Part shown: positions 1 through 10,650 of the stretch, one piece after another | Layout: every line of letters starts with the position of its first letter | Position numbering within the stretch: position 1 is the stretch's first letter | DNA from: Taxillus chinensis | Taxonomy: Eukaryota > Streptophyta > Magnoliopsida > Santalales > Loranthaceae | Assembly: GCA_023512835.1 (NCBI GenBank) | Contig: CM042085.1 | Coordinates: forward strand, 3,319,989-3,383,988 | DNA length: 64,000 bases | Direction of reading: 5' to 3' | The notes under the pieces: generated by a model | Told to the model about the DNA's origin: nothing | Databases searched by the model: none | The model's input: the letters and a program-made list of their open reading frames with translations, nothing else | Made by a program: the position numbers and the translations under genes

Positions 1-50
1 AAGATTGAGATTTAATAATAGAAATAGGTAGATTAAATTAGGGATTACAA

Positions 51-231
51 GAAGGGTGAACTTTGGTGTAACATTAGAATTATTGTATTGTAACTTGAAA
101 GTCACAGGTTCAAGTCGTAGATAGGTCTCTTGTAATTAAAATTAATTCTACGGGAGTGCTGCTTCTATATTAAGGAGTTTGACTGGATTCCTTTTCGGAT
201 TTTGTCACTTGTGAGAGTTTGCCCCTTTTTT
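51..231 (+). mobile_element. tRNA-derived SINE-like insertion with T-rich tail
   Basis: The segment has a pol III A-box-like stretch near 73-86 (tggtgtaacattag) and a B-box-like ggttcaagtc at 109-118. It ends in gcccctttttt, as in plant SINEs with a short poly(T) tail. The flanks look like a target-site duplication: agattaa...ggattacaa at 30-50 and agattaaggattacaa at 232-247, with a 5-base indel. The second copy of the surrounding LTR-like repeat (569-660) lacks this segment, which supports a later insertion. Confidence 0.45.
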
Positions 232-488
232 AGATTAAGGATTACAACATCAAAAGTATCCCTACCCAACCTGATCCAACTATCCTTTAGGTTTCCCAAA
301 CCTCAAAAGTGAGGTAGATATTGATTGTAACCAACATCACGGATACAAAGGACAATAAAGATGTATTTTTAAAAATTTAAGGTAAGGAATAAATGGTAAT
401 TGAGTAGATATTTTTTAATTTATTTAAAAATGATGGATTGTAGAACTCGATTAATAACTTGAATTCTAGAGTTTTGGCTCTGATACTA

Positions 489-757
489 ATATGAGATAGG
501 ACAAAAATAGGAATTGAAATTTGAGAGTAAAATTCGATAGAATAATAAATAAAAGATAAGGAGAATTAGGATTGCGATTTAATAATAAAAATAGATAGAT
601 TAGGTACTATTATCATAATAGACGGCTTGTGTGTGTTCTTCTTATATTAATAAATTTTTTTACTTATAAAAAAAAAGAATCTCCTACCTAGGGTGATCCA
701 ACTAGCCCTAGGATTTTCCAACCACACAAGGGTGGTGGATATTGATTGCAACCAACA
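489..757 (-). repeat. Right LTR-like repeat of the TRIM-like element
   Basis: This is the copy without the SINE. Its right border ...accaaca (757) matches the border of the left copy at 336. Its left border abuts the primer-binding-site-like sequence at 476-488. Confidence 0.45.
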
Positions 758-1532
758 TCATGAATCTGCAAATTCAAAACATTCAGTATCTAAACAATGC
801 CTCCCTCAACTGAAATTACACCGGTAGGATTGTGATCCTTATCACCTAAGGCCCATATATGTTGAAAAGGGATTATAATCCCATGAATGTACTGTTCAAA
901 TAACAATATAACATGAATTCAATGAATAGTGATTTTTTCTTGGAAACCCTTGAGAGGAAGATGACAATCAAAAGGCCATGGCCTACCCAACTCTAGTTAA
1001 TATCTATAGAGAAGATGTGCCAGCTGGTTTGTTAGCAGTTGTCACCGATCCTTCTCCTAGACAAGTCCACACTTTTATCATGTATTCATTTGGATTCTAG
1101 TCATCTTCACTCTAGCATTATTGGAATGTCCTACTCTATTAACTGGGGGTTACCTGCAAGGGTCAATATAACACTATAATCCTTATGGCTAATTGATCAC
1201 AATTCTACAGGATTTGATAGAACCTCCTGTCCTTTCTACTATTCTGCCTGATTTGTAACTCTTCAGATTTTATTATCTGGTATGGCATTATATTTTACAT
1301 ACTTCTTTGTTTTAAAATTCGTGTTTGTACTGTGTAGGCACCATATGAAGCTGGAAACCATCGTATAGGTGTTCCATCTCTACTCATTCTGTATGCATTT
1401 TAAACGAGCTTACATGGGGTCAAATGCTGATGATACATTTGGCAAAGCTTGTCATCCTAATGCTGAGAGCATTAAATGAGGTTAAGGTTGTCATTTTTCG
1501 ATAATGACAATCAACAGATGACAGCGTACTGA
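758..1532. other. Upstream region of the PHD gene, no recognisable coding exon
   Basis: AT-rich sequence with no long open frame and nothing I can align to a known domain. It could hold the promoter and a short first exon or 5' leader of the PHD gene, but no start codon with a convincing splice donor stands out. Confidence 0.3.
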
Positions 1533-2111
1533 ACAAGCAGCCTGCTGAGTGTCAATTCAGACATTAGTTCTGCATCTACAATTGCAGCAAGTAAAAGCAA
1601 CTTCAGAATTCACAATAAGTCCAAGGAATCCAAAGATGCTGAGAAGCTCACAAAATCTTTTGGTGAAGCAGTTACAGAAAAACAGCTTCGTGTAAAATTC
1701 GAACATGCTTATGATAGGGGAACCTTCTCAAATAGGCTCAGGGATATAGAAGGTGAAGGAGGTGACGATGATAATGTTTTGTGTGTCAGTTTTGAAGCAA
1801 ATGATGCAAATAAATTAGATGATTATATTAGCGGGAATGTAGTCAGAAGGAATTTATTGTGTGGGCAGTTTCAATTACCCAGCTCAGGAAAAATTTGGAA
1901 AAGCTGTTCAGTACCAAAATGATCTGGGTAGTCCTTTTATTAGCTGTGGTGTTGACGTAATTCACAATACTGTGAGATGCAGAGCAGATATGAAGTAGAT
2001 TCAAAAAATAAATTACTTCCAGTTGATTTATCAACAAACATACTTTTCCCAAAGTTAGACTTGAAAACTCCTTAACAGAGAGATATTGGTTCTGGTAGGA
2101 GCAACCCTAAA
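1533..2111 (+). pseudogene. Decayed N-terminal coding segment of the AIPP2-like gene
   Basis: Frame 0 is open from 1533 to 1919 (129 codons, with a Ser/Lys-rich text typical of the disordered N-terminus of this family). It is then stopped by TGA at 1920 and further stops at 1929, 1941 and 1953. The next stretch (about 1912-1995) reads sensibly one frame over and stops at TAG 1996. From 1992 the text returns to frame 0, meets TAA at 2073, and then runs straight into the open frame of the intact gene at 2112. A TGA at 1530 bounds it upstream. It looks like coding sequence broken by at least a compensating indel pair and a stop, or by assembly indels. Confidence 0.5.
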
Positions 2112-5100
2112 ATGCAGAGCCCCTATTGCCATTCCCAGAGGGGCAAAGCTCTTTCTGGAAATCTAAATGCGAAAGATTTGGAAGAGGGCTCAATTTCTTG
2201 CACTCAAGATAAACAGCGCAGATGTGCTGTGGCAGCATCGGATAATGTTTCTGGCCTGAAATCTTCTGCAAATTTTCCTGCTTATATTCTTGAAGACAGG
2301 AAAGGTAGTCTTAACGGAGGTAGCTCTGAGGTACCTGTAAAAAATCTCTTAAAGTCAGCATCAAAAACTGGGAAAAGTGGCTCTGAACCATCGGATGATG
2401 CTTTGGAATGTTTGAACCGAACCATACAAATCAAGAAATTGAATGAATCTGAGTCATTTGACATACAGTCCGGATCTGGTGATGAGAGTGATGAGTCAGA
2501 CATTGTCTTACATGATGTAAGGATTTTTCAGTGTTTTGTAATTAGAAACTTGTGCATGTTGACTATATTTTTTTGCTCATTTTTATATTTCCCCCCATGA
2601 ATCATGTTTAGTCTGGTGATCTATAAATTTAATTAAGCTCTGACAACTTTGTTAGGGAAGACATAAATGTCCTGAAACTGCGTTGCACTTTGGGAACAGG
2701 TAAAAGTTTGCGACATTTGTGGGGATGCAGGTCGGGAAGATTTATTGGCTATATGTAGTAGGTGTAGTGATGGTGCAGAGCACACGTAAGCATATCTAGT
2801 ACTTCTTATTTGTATGTGTGGGGTGATTCTATTGTTTTCCGTTGTGTGAAGTTATGTGTTATATTTTTATTGCTGTGAATCAGCTACTGTATGCAGCAAA
2901 TGTTGGATAAAGTTCCAGCAGGCAATTGGCTGTGTGAGGAGTGCAAGTTTGCAGGGGCAACTGAAAAGCAGATGCAAAGTAAACTTGAGATGGTGGATAG
3001 GACTGGGAAAATCAGTTCTTCTGAATGCCCCAATTCTGTTAATGGCGTTCTCAGTAAAGATTCAGATGTAGAAGTTAAATTATCTAGCAATTTAGCTCTT
3101 GACATCAGCAGAACTGACAACCGTAATCAAAGCTCTCAAGTAATTAGAAAGAGCCATTCTGACAATATTGAAGCTGCTCCACTGGCAAGAAGTCAGGTTC
3201 TTGAAAAAACTGCTGGATCACGAAAAGCATCGATCCCCAACAGAACAGGCACATTGCCTTGTGATTGGTCATTCAAAAGCTTAGACAAGGGGAAAGTATC
3301 TTCTGTGCCACAGTCCACTAAGAAAGTTGCAGAAACTGCAGGTTCTTCAGCTCCCCGAAGACTTCAAACACCTAGAGGTACATTATCTATATGAGCAGAC
3401 TTTTTTTGATGGAATTTTTAACTTCAATGATTTATTATAACTCTGTTTTTGTCTGCTGCTTTTGCCAATCTTGCAGGTACTTTGTTAAAATCTAATTCAT
3501 TTAACACTTCATTCCTCCAACCCAAAGTCAAGCATTTTGATGAGCCTATTCTTCAGAGGCAGAAGGGACCTATGTCACCTGTTAGAGCTCTTGACATGAA
3601 GGGGGGTCCTTCTAGATTGATGGGAAAATCTATGTCATTTAAATCCACAAACTTCAGCCGTGCAGATGCTACTGGTGTGAAAACTAAACTGCTTCCCCTT
3701 AGAGTTTCCCATGTTCAAGAATGTAAAGGACTTAAACAAACAAAGGAGCGGACGAATATTTCTCAATTTGATAATCCTGTCATAAGCAGTTCGAGCTCTG
3801 CTCTTTCAGGACTGAATGGTGATCAAAAGTTCAAATCTCGTGGTGAAGCAAGTTTTAAAAACCGAGATTTCAATGCTTTTTGTTCTGATGGAAATTCAAA
3901 TAGTTTATTAAAACCAGTCAGCCATCTAACTTGTGAAGGTTCAGAAATTTTGGGTACGAATTTTCAGTTATGTTTGTTTCTCTGCTTGTCCTACTTCCCT
4001 TTCTAAGTGTTTCTTGTAGTTTCTGCTTTATCCTTGACTCAAGTGGAGCTAAGTGGCAGTCTTCTCCTTTGTTTTTTATACTGCAGTTAGAGCATCTACA
4101 AGTGGGATCTCTAAGTCTGCTGAACAAAAGCCTAGCCAAGTTAGCCCTAAGGATGAATCCCTATCTAGTTCTTTTACTGCAGAGGGGATAGTCAATGTTT
4201 TTTCAACTCTTCCAGATGGATTGCCTAAATTACGGGAATCACCAAATCAGGTTGACAAAACAAGGGACAATTTTTGTACTAGTTCCAGGCAGGGTATTAC
4301 AAGTCGGGGAAAAGTTGTTTTCTGTCAAGACAGCATGGAAATTGGTCATGTTTCTGAAATTTCATCAGTTGGTGATTCTCGGGCTTCTGTTGCTGATGTA
4401 TCTTGCACAAGAACTTCAAGAGAGCGGATAGAAAAGGGCAGTAGGTTGAAAGCTGCAATTGAAGCTGCTATGAATAGAAAACCCCGAATATGCAGACTGA
4501 ACAAATTATCTATTCCATCTGATGATTTCTCTGTTTCAAGCAGGGAGTTGAAATGTGACACTGTTTCTCAAGATCAATCATCAGTTCCATGTCACCAGAG
4601 AAATACGATTTCTAGTGAAGGGATTGGAGCAGGTCAAGCAATTCTCGAGAGTTGTGTTTCTGAATCTCACAAACAACCAAAAGTTACAGAAATTAAATCC
4701 TCCTACAACACTGGGGACTCCGATTACAATATCCTGTTTGATGGAAAGATTAGCATGGAAGACATGCATAAGCATGCTCCTGTACATGCTCCTGTATCAG
4801 TGCTTGTTCCTTCTAAGATATCTGCCATTCCAGAGCATGAATATATATGGCAGTATGATCACTTCCGTATAGTAAACATTGATAGCATTTTAGGACCCTG
4901 ATATTGTTATAATGGCTTGATTGAATTTATTATATTTTTGTTTTTGCTTTCAGAAAGTATTGAAGTGAGTTTGTTTGATTTCTGCGCAGAGGGGGGTTCG
5001 AAGTACACAGAACTGGGAAATTTGCTGACCTATGTTGTGGTGTTCAAGCACATTTGTCAACTTGTGCCTCATCGAAAGTCCTTGAAGTGGTGCACAAGTT

Positions 5101-8100
5101 TCCTGAAAAAGTTTCCTTGAATGAAGTAGCTCGCTTAAGTACATGGCCATCTGATTTTCTCGACAGGGGTGCTAATGATGATAACATTGCGCTCTACTTC
5201 TTTGCAAAAGATTTCGAAAGGTGACTATCTGCATTCATTTGTATCCTTCTTTGATTTCTCTCATTCATATTCCCCACCTTTCTTTCTTCTTTGCTTATAA
5301 ATGATTTTCATTTACGCCTTGTCATACAGCTATGAAAGGAACTATAAATGTCTGTTGGATCATATGATGAAGAATGATTTAGCGCTAAAAGGAAAAATTG
5401 ATGGTATTGAACTACTGATATTCCCTTCCATCCACCTTCCTGAGAAATCCCAGCGTAAGAGGAGAATTGATTATGAATTGTGATCCGTATGACTTGCAAT
5501 AATGGTAGTAAATTGGGTTTTGTCACATTATTTGCACGTAGTTTCGTGTTAGGGGTGCCAAAAAAAATGAATCAATTTGTTGTTATATAAACCTATAGCG
5601 TGTTGAAGTTCGCCTTAATGATTCTTCATGGATAAAAAAAATGTTTGATTGTCATTGGTTTTTTTTTTTTTTTTTTAATATTTGAAGTGTAAGTTTGTGC
5701 AAGAAGGCTGAACCATTGAAAATATTAGATTAACTACTTTATACTTTTTCTTATGAGTCAAAGCATAAATCATTCTTTGGTATTGAACTTAATTTTTTTG
5801 AGTGCTCATCCACCCTTGGTTATTATTATAACCACGCTGGCTTCTCCTGGAAGAGAAAGTTCGAGGGTGTTTGGGTGGGATTTACTTAGTTTTCGGCTAG
5901 TTAATTTTAAAGCAAATGCTTAATTTCTGTTTTAAATATTAATGTTTTTTTATTTGCAAACTGGTCATTTATTTTTTGGTAGTGAAAGTTTTTGAACAGT
6001 AACCAGAAGGCATCCAATAATCTCAGTGTTATAGTTTTGTAGATGTTACATGCATGTCAGTTTTACTGAATTATGAAATTCATGCTATAATGTGTTTTTA
6101 ATGACATATTTCCTTTTTTTTCTCATGGATAAAATTTATGTTTTGTTATTGGCAGGTTGGAATATGTTATTTTTCTTATGGGGTGTATTCAGGGGAAAGA
6201 GGACGTCATGTTTAGATGATATATTAGGCTCTTTAAAGAAACTTCCTATGGCTGGTTCGAGTGCAGCACACCATTGTATTCCTGCTGCGGTCATATCTAT
6301 GCCTGAGACTTCACTCAAAGATATAGATTCATCTGCAAGCGAGCAATCTTGCAGTGTAGTTCTAAAATCCAATTCCCTCACTGAAGTGATACTACCGGTG
6401 GAGAAGTTTCATCGGAATTGCGATACTGAATCTATGATTGACCAAATGCATTTAAAATTAATAGCAAATTTGGAGCAGCAAGATCATGATCCTGTATTGA
6501 ACTCAACTTCGAGGATCCCAACTGACAATGTTTTGGTGGGCTCAGAAATGAGATGCACTACTAATTCATGGGTAATTTATTTATTTATTTATTGTTATTA
6601 TTATGCAGCCACAGTGGCAAAGAACAACTCTGACCTTGTTATCCATACTTGTTTTTCATTTTAGCACATTCATCTATCCTGCATTTTAATATTTCATGTA
6701 GGTGATAAGAAAGGAAAATTTTGCCTGTCCCTATAGGATATTTTAAATAAATATATGAGAATTGGTTTCAGATGTTTCTTCTGGAAGTTAATAGCATCAA
6801 TAGGAGGTCTTAAATCACTGTAATTTGGTGCTACCTTTTTAATAAATTGCATGATGCCCGGTTTCTCTTATTAATTTTATTTATTTATTTTCAAGTAGGT
6901 GTTGAAACATTCTGCTGTCAATTAAGAAGGATCAAACAATGTTTATGATTCCCTTAAGAAACATCATTTAAAATGTTATTGATTTCTTATCTCTTCTATA
7001 ATGCATATTTCTCATGTCCATACTAAGCTGGGCCTTTGTTAAATGGAGTGGAAATTTAAGCTTGAGTATTTAAACTATTGAAGGCATCTTTTGCATAGGA
7101 AGAAACTGATTTGGATATATATCAAGCGTTTGCGAAGCATAATCACGAACAGTTTACGTACTATTCTTTTTCTTTAAAATATTGTTCATTCTATTTGTAG
7201 AAAGACCAGACTGATCCAGACTGCAGACTGGAGAGACATCATCAGCCTTCTCGTAGACTTGCTGATACTGTGACTACTAGTGAGGATATTACAGTCGATA
7301 GTGTTAGGGGTGAAATGAAATTTGAGAGGAACATGATGGAAGAGGAACTCGTGCAAACAGAAGCTGCTGTGGAGAGGTGCACGCTGACTGGTACGCTGGA
7401 CCTCAAAGACATCAATGGTTTGCAGTTAAGAAAACGACTGTGCCAGGTTTCTGCAGAGAATGCCCCACAATCTACTTCAGGTTCTGGTCGTGCAATCGAG
7501 CAGAATAAAGAGAATGGGACGTTGGTTGAAGGTGTTTTAAGGAAGAAACTGAACACAGGTTCCGAAGAAATGTATAATTCTTATGGTTATAGTAATACAA
7601 ATTCTCTACCCGATCATTTTACATCAAGCAGGGGTGCAAATTACCATCTTAGTAAGAATAATTCCCCGGGAACTTTGGATCAGATAGATAACCCTGAGAA
7701 CTCAGTTACTAGTGAAAGACGCTTCTTTCCCACAATTGATTTAGGTAATGTGGATGACTTTGAGTCCGCGGACAAGTCTGTTGTACCTTGGAAGGTGTTG
7801 CCGCTTGCAGATGAGGATCTGGAGCTTGAGCTCGCTTTAGGAGCTGAAAAGAAACCGGAAAAACAGGAAGGATTGCCTTTCTATCTTGGGCTAGTTGACA
7901 AAAATAATCACGGGAACAAGCCTGCAGATTCCATGGAGGTGGAGGAAGATGGAGAAGATGTGTCTGCTTCTCTTTCTCTTTCTTTGTCCTTCCCCTTTTC
8001 TGACAAGGATCGAGCGCTAAGACCAATTTCAAAATCAGAACAGCTACTGCCTGAAAGGCACCGCGTGAATACTTCCTTGCTTCTCTTTGGGGGTTATCAC

Positions 8101-8109
8101 AAGGTTTAG
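2112..8109 (+). CDS. AIPP2/PAIPP2-like PHD-finger protein with SPOC-like domain
   Basis: Nine exons join in one frame (1302 aa): 2112-2516, 2700-2785, 2884-3377, 3477-3953, 4087-4852, 4990-5220, 5330-5454, 6156-6571 and 7201-8109. Exons 2-3 encode a C4HC3 PHD finger, about residues 137-183 (CDIC, CSRC, HTYC, WLCEEC). Exons 5-8 encode the AIPP2-type SPOC-like domain, about residues 735-885, with EYIWQ, FEVHR, LALKGKIDG and RWNMLFFLWGVFRGK. The last exon carries two LxLxL (EAR-like) runs, ELELAL and SLSLSL. In Arabidopsis, AIPP2 and PAIPP2 bridge BAH readers of H3K27me3 and the phosphatase CPL2 to repress transcription, so a nuclear repressor role is inferred here. Known homologues are longer at the N-terminus. 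M2112 is the first ATG after upstream stops and lies inside a region conserved in the family, so the protein is either N-truncated or the gene is damaged. Confidence 0.82.
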
Positions 8110-8209
8110 GTAGAGATGCGGCTTGGAGCAATGTATGCTATGGCGGTGGCATTCCAAGGCTTTGTAGTGTGTATACAAAGATCATTTATGATAATGTTTG
8201 GCTGGGTTT

Positions 8210-8430
8210 ATAGGCTAAGCCTCTTGTTCATAATCCTTTTAAGGTAATAATGATCCTTATTATGTTCGTCATAAGTAGTATAGGTTGTCTTGGTTTTCAA
8301 AACTATTACACGGCGATGTAACTTGTGTCTATAAAGTCTCCTGTTCATAATCCCAAGGTAATAGTTGCCCTTTGTCATAAGCGGTATAGGCTATCTTGTT
8401 TTTTTTTTTCATTGGCGAAGCAACTCGTGT
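8210..8430 (+). repeat. Imperfect tandem repeat in the 3' UTR region
   Basis: Two diverged units about 117 bp apart. Each has tgttcataatcc, then aaggtaata, tcataag..gtatagg..tcttg and ggcga.g.aact.gtgt, beginning near 8225 and 8343. They follow the stop codon of the PHD gene and probably lie in its 3' UTR. Confidence 0.5.
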
Positions 8431-8628
8431 GTGTGCGCGTGTTCATGGCTTGTTTTCATGCAAATTGAGATATTAGAGCGCCAATTTGAAAAGAAACCTC
8501 GGGGTTATTTGCAAAAGGTTTTGCTTCTAAAGTCCAAGAAAGATGCATAGCATGAAACGTCATTTGCATTCTTGCACATACTAATTTCCTTCCCGCCATC
8601 CGCCATCCGCCATCGGCTATCCTTCTTA

Positions 8629-9195
8629 GAGCATTTCTAATGGTGACTTTAACTTTTAATGGTATATATATATATCTTAACAATTAGTTTTTTTAATTTA
8701 CGCCTACATTAAATATCTCATAAGTTTTAAATTCTTAATGGTTAGGAATTTTGGAGAGGATGGAGGCAAGGAGAGGGGTCAGATGATTCACAGGGTGGGA
8801 GCGAGACGCGAGGAATGGTGGGGATGTGGAGGAGGGGAGATGAGGGGAGGGTGGGCGATGCGGGAGGAGGCCATGAGTTCGTCGGAGGGGAGTGCAATGC
8901 AAGGAAGGGGGGCTTGGGTTACGCACTAGGAGGGGACGAGACGTGGGAGGAGAGGAAATGAAGGGAGAGGAGATGATGTAGAAGAACAGGAGGAGAAGCG
9001 ACAAGGCGAGGGGCTGTGGAGGTGGGTGACGGGAGGAGGAGGGCAATGCAAAGGAAGGCAGCTGTAGGGGGAGGCGATGCAGGCTTCAGTTAAAACAAAA
9101 ACAAAAGTAAATTTATATATTTTTATTACTTTATTTATACATTTAATTAAATATAATTTTAGTTATGCCCTTTAATTAATATATTATAGATGCTC
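8629..9195. mobile_element. PIF/Harbinger-like MITE with purine-rich core
   Basis: The left end is TTA|GAGCATTTCTAATGG and the inverted right end reads TAA|GAGCATCTATAATA. This gives about 15-bp imperfect terminal inverted repeats flanked by a TTA target duplication (8626-8628 and 9196-9198), as expected of Harbinger/Tourist elements. Long AT-rich arms enclose a G/A-rich core (about 8750-9070) of GGAGGGGA-type sequence. I see no transposase. The open frames through the core are low-complexity and I do not call them genes. Confidence 0.5.
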
Positions 9196-9198
9196 TTA

Positions 9199-10560
9199 TC
9201 TTTCCATAACTTTAACAGTATTTTTAATCATGAATTTGAACCTTAATGCTTCAGAATTCAAACAATAAATATTTTTATTCATATAATTAAATTTTTGTTT
9301 GAATGAGTATGTGGCACAATATCATCTCAAAGATGAATTTTAAAAAAACATATTGTTTGAATGATATTATGTCATTTGGACAAAAATTTAAATATATAAC
9401 GAATATCAGGGCTCAAATTCAAAGGTTTAAAAGTGACATTCGGCCAAGGATGTGATATAAAGTGGGCTAATGAAGACATAATAAAAGACATTATATAACA
9501 GGAAAAAATGGAGACGATATTTCTGCTATAAGAAAGATAACATGCTCCTGCAAAGAGGAGCTGCTGTACAGCATCCCTACTGTTACGAAGGCGATAATAG
9601 TTCTGCGATAAGAAAGAGCTAGGATGTACGGCATGTACATATATGGTCCTCAACCATGATTCTACTATATTAAATGTATTCATGGGCGATAAAAAATTTC
9701 TGCAAGTAAAAACTATAGGATGTCCAGGCAGTCCAGCACGAGTTTAAATCCTCACGTCGTTTTGACGTACTGCAACTGTTGAGAATCCTAATTCGTCCAG
9801 CACGTACATATACTATATTAAATGCATACATATTTAAACACGTTCCAACGAAACTAAATACTGCACCTTCTTCCCCTTCCCCAGGACATGCTGATGAAAC
9901 ATTTAGATAATAAAAAAGAAACATACTGTACTATGATCAAGGTGCTAACCATCACGATTCGAAACCAAGTATATTACTCCCAATATATAATCATTATTGT
10001 ACTATATAGGATCAACTTTTAAGTGCATCGTTACTTTTGTTGCCCGTACATATCGTTGCCAAGAAAAAATGGAAGAAAATAGTACTCTGTTCATGCTTTT
10101 CACACATCCATGAACTAAGCAAACCAACTCACATTGTTTTGAAATTCCTAAGCACAATGAAAATTACTGTGATCGATTTTTTGTACCAATCATTCATGCG
10201 AACACACGTACGCATGACGCACGTATGTCATCGTCTCTACGAAACAATAAACCAAAAACTGAATGCTAATCGACATCAGAGCGAGACAGAGAGAGACAGA
10301 GAGAGACGTTGCCTGAGATTACGGCGGCGTGCATGGTATACGATTTGGGTTCCTGTGGGGGAAGTGGTTAGCAAACATGATCTGTACAGAAGCAGTCCCA
10401 AACAGCCCATATGGCAGGAGTACGTACTTCACAACATGGTACCCGAAAAACCGACAAAAACTCTGTATGACAAAATGGAAGACAGGCATAACTAACCCCG
10501 ATTGACAGCTAAAACTCTCGCAATTAAGTTGCAACCCCCTCCCTCTGTCTCCCTAAAAAT
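9199..10560. other. Intergenic, degenerate short repeats
   Basis: No gene recognised. Around 9520-9840 a few motifs recur in diverged form (tctgc.ataagaaag; gtacatata..ctatattaaatg.at.cat), which suggests a decayed local duplication. The end of the stretch is the upstream region of the expansin gene. Confidence 0.4.
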
Positions 10561-10585
10561 GGCCAATAATATTCTAGCATTTGTC

Positions 10586-10594
10586 TTATAAATA
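10586..10594 (+). promoter_or_regulatory. Probable TATA box of the expansin gene
   Basis: TTATAAATA lies about 60 bp before the expansin ATG, with a CCAAT at about 10563 and a pyrimidine-rich stretch just upstream. The position fits a short 5' leader of about 30 bases. Confidence 0.5.
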
Positions 10595-10650
10595 CGTGCG
10601 ATGCGAAATAAAGACATCAAACCCAAACTTTTTATTGAAAGCTGATCACC

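Larger units (their letters stand above)
1..757 (-). mobile_element. TRIM-like miniature LTR element, left end outside the window
   Basis: Two diverged copies of one sequence flank a short spacer. Bases 2-35 match 569-602, and 248-336 match about 660-757. Both copies end in ...ccaaca, so on the minus strand each starts with TGTTGG. Between them, at 476-488, is ggctctgatacta, which on the minus strand reads like the initiator-Met primer binding site (TGGTATCAGAGCC, one mismatch). The right repeat therefore behaves as the 5' LTR of a minus-strand element, with an internal part of only about 150 bp and no coding sequence, as in TRIM elements. The left copy is longer because a SINE-like insert sits in it and because it continues past the window edge. 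The copies are clearly diverged, so the element is old. The exact LTR borders on the primer-site side are uncertain. Confidence 0.5.

Noticed and set aside
1843..2052. Minus-strand open frame opposite the PHD gene's 5' region
   Set aside because: No domain, no codon-like bias; it is a by-product of the decayed coding strand.
8735..9046. Minus-strand Pro/Ser/Leu-rich open frame of about 100 codons
   Set aside because: It is the pyrimidine-rich complement of the G/A core of the MITE; low complexity and no homologous motif.
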